A DNA stretch of 26,089 bases from Pseudomonadota bacterium (GCA_023388935.1 JAEWFG010000115.1:1-26089), one strand, 5' to 3'. Shown: positions 8,061 to 16,376, counted from the first letter of the stretch. Program-made: numbers and translations. The notes: generated by a model from the sequence alone, not told the origin.

Positions 8061-8095
8061 AACCGCCCGGCCAAACCGGGCGGTTTTGATTTGGC
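8061..8095 (+). terminator. Terminator-like hairpin after rne
   Basis: AAACCGCCCGG (8061-8071) pairs perfectly with CCGGGCGGTTT (8077-8087) around a five-base loop, followed by the T-rich TGATTT. The 11-bp stem lies 18 bp after the rne stop. It also lies only about 20 bp before the next start codon at 8108, so expression of that gene depends on read-through or on a promoter overlapping the hairpin. Confidence 0.8.
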
Positions 8096-8107
8096 GAGGT
8101 CATTCGA

Positions 8108-9340
8108 ATGCAAAGTGCGATCGTTCTCGGCGGCGGCATGGTCGGCGTGGGTGCCGCGCTGCATCTCCAGAAGCGCGGTTGGTCCGTCACCCTCGTCGAT
8201 CGCAGGGAGCCGGGCCGCGAGACCAGCTACGGCAATGCCGGGATGATCCAGGCGGAGGCGGTCCGCCCCTATCCGATGCCGCGCGACCTCGCCACGCTGT
8301 TGAAGATCGCGACCGGCCGCACCAACGACGTGCGCTACAGCCTGTCATCGCTTCACCTCCATATCGAGCCCCTGCTCCGCTACTGGTGGCATTCGGCGCC
8401 GAAGCGGCATCGCGAAGCGATCGAGGCTTGGGCGCGCCTGATCGCCTACGCAACAGGCGAGCACGACATTCTCATTCGCGAAGCCCATGCCGACAATCTC
8501 ATTCGCCGCGCCGGCTATCGCGCGCTGTATCGTGACCGCGCGTCGCTGGACCTCGCGATGCAGGCGGCGGAGGAGGATCGGCGCGAATTCGGCGTGAATT
8601 TTCGCCTGCTCTCCGGCGGCGAGCTCGCGAAAGCCGAGCCGATCCTGCGCGACGACCTTCCCGGCGCGATCCATTGGCTCGACACCTGGACGGTGTCCGA
8701 TCCAGGTGCGCTGGTCACAGCCTACGCCGAGCTGTTCGAGCGCCTCGGCGGCACCATTTTGCTGGGTGATGCCCAGACCCTGCAGCAGACTGCGACCGGC
8801 TGGTCGGTCGATACGGACAAGGGACGCGTCGATGCCGCGGCAGCCGTCGTAACGCTCGGGCCATGGTCGCCCGATCTCCTGTACAAATTCGGCTATCGCA
8901 TCCCGCTGGTGCGCAAGCGCGGCTATCACATGCATTACACGGGCGGAGCGTCGCTCGACCTGCCGCTGGTCGACAAGGGCCGCGGCTATGCCATGGGCCC
9001 GATGGCCAAGGGCATCCGCATCACCACCGGCGCCGAACTGACCGGCCCGGACGCGCTCGCAACGCCCGTGCAGCTCGCCAGCGCCGAGGCCTCCGCACGC
9101 GAGCTGATCGATCTCGGCAAGCGCGTCGAACCGGATCCGTGGTTCGGCACGCGCCCCTGTACGCCCGACATGCTGCCGGTGCTCGGCCCTGCCCCGCGCC
9201 ACCCTGGCCTCTGGATGAACTTTGGCCACGGCCACCAGGGCTTTACGCTGGGCCCCGCGACCGGGCGCCTGCTCGCCGAGATGATGAGCGGTGGGACGCC
9301 GGCGATCGATCCCGCGCCGTACCGGCCGGAACGCTTCTAG
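8108..9340 (+). CDS. FAD-dependent oxidoreductase, DadA/DAO family (probable D-amino acid dehydrogenase-like)
   Basis: Members of this family oxidise amines or D-amino acids with FAD, passing electrons to quinones or oxygen. The 410-residue product begins with a Rossmann FAD-binding motif (G8-G-G10-x-x-G13, acidic Asp31 ending the second strand). The DAO fold continues to a C-terminal FAD contact (FGHGHQGFTLGPATG, about residues 374-388), which is characteristic of DadA-like proteins. The ATG at 8108 has GAGG eight bases upstream. The gene follows the rne terminator directly and faces dctA. The substrate cannot be read from the sequence: D-alanine is plausible, but other amines or imino acids are possible, so I give no gene symbol. 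Confidence 0.88.
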   Translation: MQSAIVLGGGMVGVGAALHLQKRGWSVTLVDRREPGRETSYGNAGMIQAEAVRPYPMPRDLATLLKIATGRTNDVRYSLSSLHLHIEPLLRYWWHSAPKRHREAIEAWARLIAYATGEHDILIREAHADNLIRRAGYRALYRDRASLDLAMQAAEEDRREFGVNFRLLSGGELAKAEPILRDDLPGAIHWLDTWTVSDPGALVTAYAELFERLGGTILLGDAQTLQQTATGWSVDTDKGRVDAAAAVVTLGPWSPDLLYKFGYRIPLVRKRGYHMHYTGGASLDLPLVDKGRGYAMGPMAKGIRITTGAELTGPDALATPVQLASAEASARELIDLGKRVEPDPWFGTRPCTPDMLPVLGPAPRHPGLWMNFGHGHQGFTLGPATGRLLAEMMSGGTPAIDPAPYRPERF

Positions 9341-9377
9341 AAATCGCCGGAGGAAGCGGCCTCTTCGGCCGGGCGCC

Positions 9378-9413
9378 AAGAATAAAGGGCCGATCGAGGA
9401 TATCGACCGGCCC
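9378..9413 (-). terminator. Intrinsic terminator of dctA
   Basis: On the minus strand GGGCCGGTCGA and TCGATCGGCCC (9413-9403 and 9397-9387) form an 11-position stem with one mismatch and a five-base loop, followed by TTTATTCTT. It lies about 35 bp after the dctA stop in the convergent gap. It may also stop transcripts of the oxidoreductase gene coming from the other side. Confidence 0.8.
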
Positions 9414-9448
9414 TGCTACTTCAAGACCTGGCGGCGCCAGCGTGCAGA

Positions 9449-10786
9449 TCAGTCCGTCGTCAGCGCCGTCTCCATGTCCGTCGGATCGATCTGCTGGCTC
9501 AGTCGAGCGTTGAGCTTGTCGCGATCGAGCTCGCCTTCCCACCAGGCGACGATCACGCAGGCAACGCCGTTGCCGCAGATATTGGTCAGCGCGCGGCACT
9601 CGCTCATGAACTTGTCGATGCCGAGCACGATCGCCATGCCCGGCACGAGGCGCGGGTCGACCACGGCGAGCGTTGCGGCGAGCGTGATGAAGCCTGCGCC
9701 CGTGATGCCAGAGGCCCCCTTCGAGGTCAGCATCGCCACGACGAGGATGGTGAGTTGCTGGCCGAAGGTGAGATCGAAGCCGAGCGCCTGCGCGATGAAC
9801 AGCGTCGCCAACGTCATGTAGATGTTGGTGCCGTCGAGGTTGAACGAATAGCCCGTGGGCACCACGAGGCCGACCACCGACTTCGAGCAGCCGAGACGCT
9901 CGAGCTTTTCCATCAGGGACGGCAGCGCGCTTTCCGATGACGAGGTGCCGAGCACGATCAGGAGTTCGTCTTTGATGTACGCCAGGAAGCGGAAGATCGA
10001 GAAGCCGGCAAGCCGTGCGATGATCCCGAGCACCACGAAGACGAACAGTGCGGCGGTCAGGTAGAACGTCGCGATCAGGCCCATCAGGTTGAGGATCGCG
10101 CCGGTGCCGAACTTGCCGATGGTGTAGGCCATCGCGCCGAACGCACCGATCGGCGCCGCGCGCATCACGATCGAGATCACGCCGAACACGGCATGCGCGG
10201 CATCGTCGATGAAGCTGCGGATCACATGGCCTCGCTCGCCGAGCCCCATGAGGGCGAAGCCGAACAGCACCGAGAACAGCAGCACCTGCAGGATCTCGCC
10301 CTGCGCGAAGGCTCCGACCACGGTGTCGGGGATGATGTGCAGGATGAAGTCGACCGACTTCTGGCCTTCGGCCTGCTTGGCGTAGTTGGCGACGGCCTGG
10401 GCGTTGGCCGCAGCGCCTCCGAAGCCTGAGCCCGGCTTGATGACATTGCCGACGAAGAGGCCGATCACCAGCGCGAAGGTGGAGACGACCTCGAAATAAA
10501 CCAGCGCCTTGACGCCGATGCGTCCGACCTTCTTGGCGTCCTGGATATGGGCGATGCCCGAGACCACGGTGCAGAAGATGATCGGGGCGATCACCATCTT
10601 GATCAGCTTGATGAAGCCGTCGCCGAGCGCCTTGATCCAGTCGTTGGTGGCGACCGACGGCCAGAGCCAGCCGACGATGGCGCCGAGCACGATGGCGATC
10701 AGCACCTGGACGTAGAGAACCTTGTACCACGGCTTGGCCGCGGCCGGCGCGACCGGAGTCCCCGCCGTCATCGTTGTCGTCGTCAT
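9449..10786 (-). CDS. dctA: C4-dicarboxylate/proton (or Na+) symporter, DctA
   Basis: DctA imports succinate, fumarate and malate across the inner membrane, and in rhizobia it feeds bacteroids. The 445-residue product has the glutamate/dicarboxylate symporter (DAACS) fold. It starts WYKVLYVQVLIAIVLGAIVGW and shows the re-entrant serine-rich loop GTSSSESALPS, the unwound TM7 motif SFNLDGTNIYM, and the C-terminal FMSECRALTNICGNGVACVIVA. The length is typical. The ATG at 10786 has GGAG about eight bases upstream; the N-terminal Thr run is unconserved, and a second Met is at residue 6. The gene lies downstream of bioY on the same strand but behind a terminator-like hairpin. I found no sigma-54 promoter and no dctB/dctD in the window, so this copy may not be under the classical DctBD control. 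Confidence 0.94.
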   Translation of the reverse strand: MTTTTMTAGTPVAPAAAKPWYKVLYVQVLIAIVLGAIVGWLWPSVATNDWIKALGDGFIKLIKMVIAPIIFCTVVSGIAHIQDAKKVGRIGVKALVYFEVVSTFALVIGLFVGNVIKPGSGFGGAAANAQAVANYAKQAEGQKSVDFILHIIPDTVVGAFAQGEILQVLLFSVLFGFALMGLGERGHVIRSFIDDAAHAVFGVISIVMRAAPIGAFGAMAYTIGKFGTGAILNLMGLIATFYLTAALFVFVVLGIIARLAGFSIFRFLAYIKDELLIVLGTSSSESALPSLMEKLERLGCSKSVVGLVVPTGYSFNLDGTNIYMTLATLFIAQALGFDLTFGQQLTILVVAMLTSKGASGITGAGFITLAATLAVVDPRLVPGMAIVLGIDKFMSECRALTNICGNGVACVIVAWWEGELDRDKLNARLSQQIDPTDMETALTTD

Positions 10787-10814
10787 TGTCTCAACTCCGC
10801 CGTCTCACCCCCCT

Positions 10815-10854
10815 AAAAACTCAGGGTCAGCCAAGATCAACTTGGCCGGCCCTG
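10815..10854 (-). terminator. Hairpin plus T tract between bioY and dctA
   Basis: On the minus strand the structure is CAGGG-ccg-GCCAAG-ttgat-CTTGGC-tga-CCCTG, an 11-bp nested stem with a symmetric 3x3 internal loop, followed by AG and five T. It lies 25 bp after the bioY stop and 28 bp before the dctA start. The simplest reading is the bioY terminator. Because it is so close to dctA, it could also act as an attenuator in a transcript that continues into dctA. Confidence 0.75.
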
Positions 10855-10879
10855 TCAATCGGAACTACTGTTGCGCGCT

Positions 10880-11494
10880 TTACCCGCGGCGATCGACGAT
10901 CCGTCGAGCCGCCGGCATCAGTGTCGCGCCAAGCGCGTTCTTGACCAGCGAAGCTGCAACGAACGGTACGATGCCGACTAGCCACGCCTTGGACACGCCA
11001 AGGCCGAGGCCAAACGCCAGCCAGCCGAAGCCGGCAGAGAGAATGAGGATGTGGCCAACGGCCATTGCCGAAAACAGCAACAGCACGCTGCGATCCCAGC
11101 CGCGCTCGGCGAGCCAGCCGGTCACGAAGGCTGCGGCGACGAAGCCGAACAGATAGCCGGCGGTCGGGCCGACCAGCGGTGCGATTCCACCGACCGGGCC
11201 GGCGAATACCGGCAGTCCGATCGCGCCCTCAGCGAGGTAGGCGATCATGGTTGCGCTGCCAAGGCGCCAGCCATAGGCGGCGCCGATCATCAGCACGACC
11301 AGTGTCTGCAATGTCATGGGCACGTAAGGCAGCGGCAGGTTCACCTTGGCCGACAGCGTCATCAGCGCGGTGCCGAGCGCAACCAGCACGAAAGCGCGCA
11401 CGGCGCCGACGGTTTCGCCCGGTCGGGTCGGCCACATCAGAGCGGCGAGAGGAAAATGCGGCGTGGCGGCGGACGAGACGGAACGGTCAGACAA
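10880..11494 (-). CDS. bioY: Biotin transporter substrate-binding S component BioY
   Basis: BioY is the membrane protein of the ECF-type biotin transporter and captures biotin. The 204-residue product has about six membrane segments and the family patterns LPLPYVPMTLQTLVVLM, AYGWRLG and LVGPTAGYLFGF. The start is TTG at 11494, supported by GGAG six bases upstream; the next methionine would cut into the conserved start of the protein. No BioM or BioN gene is nearby, so it either works alone or uses a shared ECF module elsewhere. It starts 35 bp after the aminotransferase stop, which suggests co-transcription. I looked for a BioR-type TTAT..ATAA palindrome upstream and saw none. Confidence 0.93.
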   Translation of the reverse strand: MSDRSVSSAATPHFPLAALMWPTRPGETVGAVRAFVLVALGTALMTLSAKVNLPLPYVPMTLQTLVVLMIGAAYGWRLGSATMIAYLAEGAIGLPVFAGPVGGIAPLVGPTAGYLFGFVAAAFVTGWLAERGWDRSVLLLFSAMAVGHILILSAGFGWLAFGLGLGVSKAWLVGIVPFVAASLVKNALGATLMPAARRIVDRRG

Positions 11495-11529
11495 GTTGGA
11501 CTCCGGAAGGCTGTCGAAAACTGGCGCGG

Positions 11530-12717
11530 TTATTTAAGCCACTCAGCAATCCGGTCAACTGCCTCCCGCATCTCCTCTGCGGAACGCGCATAGGACAACC
11601 GTATAAATGAACGGCCATGGATAGGATCGAAATCGAGGCCCGGCGTGGCCGCAACGTGAGCCTGCTCCAGCATCTGCTTGGCGAAGTCGAAACTATCCGA
11701 TGTAAAATCCGAGACGTCGGCATAGAGGTAAAATGCCCCGTCGGCAGGCAGGAATCTGCTGAGGCCGCCCTTGGGCAATCCCTCGATCAGAATGCGCCGG
11801 TTTTCCTGATACCCGTGCTTGATCTCCTCCATCTCGGCCGCACCGTCGAAGGCGGCCTCGGCCGCGATCTGCGACAGCGCCGGTACCGAGATCGACAGGT
11901 TCTGCTGCAGCCGCTCGATCGGCCGCACGAGGATTTCAGGCACGACCATCCAGCCGACGCGCCAGCCCGTCATGCAAAAATACTTCGAGAACGAGTTGAT
12001 CACGAGTGTGTGGTCCGACAGCGCGGCTGCTGTCACCGCCGGAAAAGCGTAGTCGAGCCCGTGATAGATCTCGTCGGAGATGAAGCGGATTCCTGCGTCC
12101 TCCGCCGCTGCAATCAGGCCAGAGAGCGCCTCGCGAGACATCATCGTCCCGGTTGGATTGGCCGGGCTGCCAACCAGCACACCTTTCAGCGGCGCCTTGC
12201 GATGCGCGGCAAGCAACGCCTCGCCGGTCAGCGCATGGCGCGTCTCGTTCGTGGTCTCGATCAGCACCGGCTCGCAACCGAGCGCCGTGAGGATATGGCG
12301 ATACGGCGGATAGCCCGGCACCGTCACCGCGACGCGATCGCCGGGCTCGAACATCGACAGGAAGGCCAAAATGAAGCCGCCCGAGGAACCGGTGGTCACC
12401 ACGATCCGCTCGGGGCTGACGTCACAGCCATAGACGTCGCGATAATGCCGCGCGATGCGCTCGCGCAGGCTGAGGATGCCGAGCGCGGAGGTATAATCGA
12501 TCCGCCCCGCCTCCAGCGCCGCATGGGCGGCCGCAATCGCCGTCTTCGGCGCACCAGCTGCCGGCTGGCCGACCTCCATGTGAATGACGTGACCTCCGGC
12601 CGCCTCGATTCGGACCGCCGCGGCCATCACGTCCATCACCATGAACGGGGGAACATTGCTGCGGCGGGAGGGCTCGAGCCACTCCCCCAACCGGTTCCTC
12701 AATGTCGCATCGTGCAT
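11530..12717 (-). CDS. PLP-dependent aminotransferase, class I/II
   Basis: The 395-residue product is a fold-type I pyridoxal-phosphate enzyme. The Schiff-base lysine is Lys245 in SFSKYFCMTGWR. The cofactor-contacting Asn187 lies in SPANPTG, and Asp215 with Tyr218 in SDEIYHG. The carboxylate-binding arginine is expected in SFIRLSYARS near the C-terminus. These features fit subgroup I-gamma enzymes related to aspartate or aromatic aminotransferases; the substrate cannot be told from the sequence. I start at the ATG at 12717; a TTG immediately before it is also in frame. The ribosome site is weak. It is divergent from the M48 peptidase gene, and the intervening 189 bp contains a perfect dyad (12766-12781). 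bioY follows 35 bp downstream. Confidence 0.9.
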   Translation of the reverse strand: MHDATLRNRLGEWLEPSRRSNVPPFMVMDVMAAAVRIEAAGGHVIHMEVGQPAAGAPKTAIAAAHAALEAGRIDYTSALGILSLRERIARHYRDVYGCDVSPERIVVTTGSSGGFILAFLSMFEPGDRVAVTVPGYPPYRHILTALGCEPVLIETTNETRHALTGEALLAAHRKAPLKGVLVGSPANPTGTMMSREALSGLIAAAEDAGIRFISDEIYHGLDYAFPAVTAAALSDHTLVINSFSKYFCMTGWRVGWMVVPEILVRPIERLQQNLSISVPALSQIAAEAAFDGAAEMEEIKHGYQENRRILIEGLPKGGLSRFLPADGAFYLYADVSDFTSDSFDFAKQMLEQAHVAATPGLDFDPIHGRSFIRLSYARSAEEMREAVDRIAEWLK

Positions 12718-12906
12718 CAATTTCTGCTATTTCGCTGGCGGACCGGTTCGTCCGATCCGGAACACGGGGCGCTTGCGCCCCAGACTGGCCGCATTGTACG
12801 GCTCATAAGGGCATATCGCGTATCCGGTCCGCCGCCAATCGCCAAAACCAATCACGAAACCGCTTTGCAAAACCGTTTGCCAGGATCGCTTGACCAAGAC
12901 CGCTTG

Positions 12907-14307
12907 ATGTTGCTCCAGATCGCATTGCGCAAGAAGGCCTCCGCCCTCACCGCCCTCGTCACGGCCGTGGCGATCGCACTGTTGCCGGTCCCGGCGGCGC
13001 GGGCGCAGCAGAAGGGCCCGCCGGTCCTGCGCGACACCGAGACCGAGCAGCTCCTGCGCGAATACACGCGCCCGATCCTGCGCGTCGCCGGTCTGGAGAA
13101 GCAGAACATCCAGATGGTGATCATCAACGACAACTCGTTCAACGCGTTCGTCGCGGATGGCCGCCGCATCTTCGTCAATTACGGCGCGATCCTCCAGTCG
13201 GAGACGCCGAACCAGATCATTGGTGTGCTCGCACACGAGACCGGGCATCTGGCAGGTGGCCATCTGTCCAAGCTGCGCGAGCAACTCGCCAACGCCCAGA
13301 CCCAGATGATCATCGCGATGCTGCTTGGCGCCGGCGCGATCGCCGCGGGCAGCGTCCGCAGCTCGAGCAGCGGCAACAACGGCCTTGCCAATGCCGGCGC
13401 GGCCGCGATCGCCGGTCCGCAGGAGATGATCCGCCGCTCGCTGCTGTCCTATCAGCGCCAGCAGGAGGAGAACGCCGACCGCGCGGGCGTCAAATTCCTG
13501 ACAGCGACCCAGCAGTCGCCGAAGGGCATGTACGAGACCTTCAAGCGCTTCACCAGCGAGAGCCTGTTCGCGGCACGCGGCGCCGATCCCTATCTCCAGT
13601 CGCACCCGATGCCCGCCGAGCGCGTCGCCGCACTGCAGGAGTTCGCCAGCACCAGCCCCTATTGGGACAAGAAGGACGATCCCGCGCTCCAGCTCCGCCA
13701 CGACATGGTGCGCGCCAAGATTTCCGCGTTCATGGAGCGGCCGGAGACGGTGTACCGCCGCTATCCCCTGTCGAACGACAGCATGCCGGCGCGCTATGCC
13801 CGCGCCATCAGCACCTATCTGCACGGGGATTTGCGTAGCGCGCTCGCCCAGATCGACGCGCTGATCCAGGCTCAGCCGAACAATCCGTACTTCTACGAGG
13901 TGCGCGGCCAGGCGCTCCTGGAGAGCGGCAAGCCCGCCGACGCCGTCGCTCCCCTGCGCAAGGCGGTTCAGCTTTCGAACAACGCGCCCCTCATCGAGAT
14001 GTTACTTGGGCAGGCTCTGGTTGGAACCGATAATAAAGCCTACACCGACGATGCCATTCGGATTCTCCGCGCCGCGGTGGCGCGGGAGCCCGAAGCACCT
14101 CTCGGCTATATGCAGCTCGCGATGGCCTACGGCCGGAAGGGCGACTATGCCGAGGCGGATCTGGCGTCGGCGCAGGCCGCTTACCTGCGCGGCGACAACA
14201 AGACTGCCCGCGAGCTTGCGACGCGCGCGAAAACCCGATTCGCCGTCGGCACGCCCGGATGGGTCAAGGCCGACGACATCGTGGCGGCCAAGCCGCCGCG
14301 TAACTAA
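12907..14307 (+). CDS. Secreted M48-family metallopeptidase with C-terminal TPR-type region (BepA/YfgC-like)
   Basis: The 466-residue product has a signal peptide ending about residue 33 (PAARA then QQ). The M48 zinc site is His110-E-T-G-His114, with the third ligand probably Glu187 (EENAD). The C-terminal half has TPR-like helices (for example ARAISTYLHGDLRSALAQID and the NPYFYEVRGQALLESGKPADA region). This architecture and length match BepA of E. coli, a periplasmic protease-chaperone that monitors assembly of outer-membrane proteins such as LptD. The frame stays open far upstream, but that part is antisense to the aminotransferase. The ATG at 12907 places the signal peptide at the start, and a TTG just before it is also possible. 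The next gene is a DsbA-like oxidoreductase. Confidence 0.93.
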   Translation: MLLQIALRKKASALTALVTAVAIALLPVPAARAQQKGPPVLRDTETEQLLREYTRPILRVAGLEKQNIQMVIINDNSFNAFVADGRRIFVNYGAILQSETPNQIIGVLAHETGHLAGGHLSKLREQLANAQTQMIIAMLLGAGAIAAGSVRSSSSGNNGLANAGAAAIAGPQEMIRRSLLSYQRQQEENADRAGVKFLTATQQSPKGMYETFKRFTSESLFAARGADPYLQSHPMPAERVAALQEFASTSPYWDKKDDPALQLRHDMVRAKISAFMERPETVYRRYPLSNDSMPARYARAISTYLHGDLRSALAQIDALIQAQPNNPYFYEVRGQALLESGKPADAVAPLRKAVQLSNNAPLIEMLLGQALVGTDNKAYTDDAIRILRAAVAREPEAPLGYMQLAMAYGRKGDYAEADLASAQAAYLRGDNKTARELATRAKTRFAVGTPGWVKADDIVAAKPPRN

Positions 14308-14404
14308 CTTAGCTAAGACGACGCCTGACACCACGACGTCACGACACTGAGTTGAGCCCGCCGGGACGTTTTCCGAAACCTGCTTTGGATAAGAGGATTT
14401 GCCT

Positions 14405-15172
14405 ATGCCTTCGTTGCGCCTGCTTGCTCCCGCGCTGTTTGCGCTCGCGATATTCGGAGCGGCCGCGCCCGCGGCGGCCGACAGCTTCTCCGATTCCCAG
14501 CGCACCGACATCGAGGCGATCATCAAGAACTACCTCGTCAGCCATCCCGAGGTGCTCGAGGAGGCGATGACCGAGCTCAGCAAGCGCCAGGCTGCGGCCG
14601 AAACGCAGAAGCACGAGGCCAGCATCGCTCAGAACTCCGACGCGATCTTCAACTCCCCGCGCCAGGTCGTGCTCGGCAACAAGGACGGCGACGTCACCTT
14701 CGTCGAGTTCTTCGACTACAATTGCGGCTACTGCAAGCGTGCGATGGGCGACATGCTCGAGCTCATGAAGAGCGATCCGAAGCTGAAGGTCGTGCTGAAG
14801 GAATTTCCGGTGCTGAGCCAGGGCTCGGTGGAGGCGGCGCAGGTCGCGGTCGCCGTGCGCATGCAGGACCCCACCGGCAAGAAGTATCTCGACTTCCACC
14901 AGAAGCTGCTCGGCGGTCGTGGCGCCGCCGACAAGGCGCGCGCGCTTCAAGCCGCCAAGGAGGCCGGCCTCGACACAGCAAGAATCGAGAAGGACATCGC
15001 CAGTCCCGAAGTGCGTGCCACCATCGAGGAGAACTTCAAGCTCGCCGAAGCGATGGGCATGAACGGCACTCCGAGCTACGTGATCGGTAAGCAGATCGTG
15101 GTCGGCGCAGTCGGCCTCGAAGGCCTCAAGGAAAAGATCGGCATTGCCCGCTGCGGCAAGGCGACCTGCTGA
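14405..15172 (+). CDS. Periplasmic DsbA-family thiol:disulfide oxidoreductase
   Basis: The 255-residue product has a signal peptide (cleavage after AAA, about residue 25) and an N-terminal helical extension (about 28-85). A thioredoxin-like domain follows with the active site Cys107-G-Y-Cys110 and the cis-proline Pro223 (GTPSYVI). This matches the DsbA/BdbD-like group, also called Com1-like, common in Alphaproteobacteria, which makes or rearranges disulfides in exported proteins. The C-terminus carries two further cysteines (250 and 255). The ATG at 14405 has AGAGGA seven bases upstream; a TTG two codons earlier would be too close to it. The gene follows the M48 peptidase after 97 bp and ends at a strong terminator. 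Confidence 0.93.
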   Translation: MPSLRLLAPALFALAIFGAAAPAAADSFSDSQRTDIEAIIKNYLVSHPEVLEEAMTELSKRQAAAETQKHEASIAQNSDAIFNSPRQVVLGNKDGDVTFVEFFDYNCGYCKRAMGDMLELMKSDPKLKVVLKEFPVLSQGSVEAAQVAVAVRMQDPTGKKYLDFHQKLLGGRGAADKARALQAAKEAGLDTARIEKDIASPEVRATIEENFKLAEAMGMNGTPSYVIGKQIVVGAVGLEGLKEKIGIARCGKATC

Positions 15173-15204
15173 TCGCACATTCGACTTCACGACGCATGCA
15201 ACGA

Positions 15205-15230
15205 GGCCGGCTGAAAAGCCGGCCTTTTTC
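15205..15230 (+). terminator. Intrinsic terminator of the DsbA-like gene
   Basis: GGCCGGCT and AGCCGGCC form a perfect stem around a GAAA tetraloop, followed by five T. It lies about 33 bp after the stop codon. Confidence 0.92.
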
Positions 15231-15324
15231 GTTGGCCAAATCCTTGCAAGAATCCAGGCGCGAATCCGGCGCGCGCATTCATCTCGCATTCAGGAAACAA
15301 ATGCAGCGGAACCGCTGATGTTCC

Positions 15325-15349
15325 GGAACAACTCAAATCTCCTTTCGTT
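15325..15349 (+). promoter_or_regulatory. EcfG-type (general stress response) promoter for the DUF1236 gene
   Basis: GGAAC at 15325-15329 and CGTT at 15346-15349 are separated by 16 bases, matching the alphaproteobacterial EcfG consensus GGAAC-N16/17-CGTT. A transcript starting about 15357 would carry the GAGGAG ribosome site at 15383-15388. The same motif with identical spacing occurs again before the kinase operon at 18898. Confidence 0.7.
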
Positions 15350-15394
15350 GTCGGCGCGGGCAATGACGCAAAGAAAACACGTGAGGAGAATATG

Positions 15395-16213
15395 ATGTCT
15401 AACCGCTTTATGATCTCGGTTGCCGCACTCGCGCTCGTCGCAGGCACCGGTCTGGCGAACGCACAGGGCACCACGGGCCGCGAGAGCGGCGGCGCTGCTG
15501 GTGGCGCGCAGATGCAGCACTCGCAGCCTTCTGGTGGCGCCGCTGAGCGCGGCGGCTCGATGGGCCGTGAATCCACTCAGGAGAAGGGCACCGTTGGTCA
15601 GGCTGGCGGCTCCAGCACGATGAAGTCCGGCACGTCGGCCGAGGAAAAGTCCTCCGGCGCGATGAAGGACGAACACTCGGGTGGCGCAATCAACAAGAAC
15701 GCGGCCGAGGAGAAGTCCGGCGCCACGAAGGGCCAGCGCACCGACGAACGCGCGCAGGGTCAGCAGGACAAGTCCAAGAGCATGAGTTCGGAGACCACGA
15801 AGTCCGGCAGCAAGGAGATGAAGGCCGAGGACAACAAGGCCGGCGCTGCCAGCAAGAGCAACGCCGAGAACCGTCCGGCCTCGGGCGCCTCGACCGACAT
15901 GAAGGCCGAGGGCAAGAGCTCGACCTCGACGACGGTCGGCCAGGCCGGCGCCGGCGCCAAGCTCTCGACCGAGCAGCGCACGCAGATCACCTCGGTGATC
16001 CACGAGGAGCACGTCGCTCCGGTGACCAACGTGAACTTCTCGGTCTCGGTCGGCACCCGCATCCCGCGCGAGGGCATCGAGTTGCACGCCCTGCCGTCGC
16101 GGGTCGTGACGATCTATCCGGAGTGGCGGACCTACAGGTACGTCCTGGTTCGCGATGAGATCGTGATCATCAATCCGGACACCTACGAGATCGTGGCGGT
16201 CCTGAACGCCTAA
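15395..16213 (+). CDS. Secreted low-complexity protein with C-terminal DUF1236 domain
   Basis: The product (272 residues) has a signal peptide (ALVAGTGLANA then QG). A long hydrophilic, low-complexity middle (about residues 25-185) is rich in Gly, Ser, Lys, Glu, Thr and Ala, with recurring EEKS and KSG patterns. A short ordered C-terminal domain ends in TYRYVLVRDEIVIINPDTYE; I recognise this as DUF1236, common in Bradyrhizobium and relatives and of unknown function. The composition recalls LEA-like desiccation proteins, which is only a resemblance. Two ATGs lie in tandem (15392 and 15395); I chose the second because AGGAG then has six bases of spacing. The EcfG-type promoter upstream suggests induction in the general stress response. 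Confidence 0.9.
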   Translation: MSNRFMISVAALALVAGTGLANAQGTTGRESGGAAGGAQMQHSQPSGGAAERGGSMGRESTQEKGTVGQAGGSSTMKSGTSAEEKSSGAMKDEHSGGAINKNAAEEKSGATKGQRTDERAQGQQDKSKSMSSETTKSGSKEMKAEDNKAGAASKSNAENRPASGASTDMKAEGKSSTSTTVGQAGAGAKLSTEQRTQITSVIHEEHVAPVTNVNFSVSVGTRIPREGIELHALPSRVVTIYPEWRTYRYVLVRDEIVIINPDTYEIVAVLNA

Positions 16214-16237
16214 CGCCGGAAGACGATAACCTCAGGG

Positions 16238-16263
16238 GGCGGGCAGCGATGCCCGCCTCTTTG
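16238..16263 (+). terminator. Intrinsic terminator of the DUF1236 gene
   Basis: GGCGGGCA (16238-16245) and TGCCCGCC (16250-16257) form a perfect eight-pair stem around GCGA, followed by TCTTTG. It is 25 bp past the stop codon. Confidence 0.85.
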
Positions 16264-16376
16264 CGTTCGGCCGACAGCCATGCTTTGGACTGGTTAACAA
16301 GCAATTTCCGTAGTTTCCGCACAGGTTTTTGCACACTGGATGAGGTGCCTGAAGGCCCCTGGGAGGTCCTTCGAGG

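Noticed and set aside
10853..10858. TTGACA on the minus strand as the -35 of a dctA promoter
   Set aside because: The bases 17 nt downstream are CTTGGC, with no -10 resemblance, and the hexamer overlaps the terminator stem.
12766..12781. Perfect dyad GGGGCGC-TT-GCGCCCC between the divergent aminotransferase and M48 genes
   Set aside because: It may be an operator, but a GC-only dyad is common by chance in this composition and there is no second copy or known motif to support it.
11617..12906. Open frame continuing upstream of the M48 peptidase for 430 codons
   Set aside because: It is antisense to the aminotransferase, and it would place the signal peptide in the middle of a protein.
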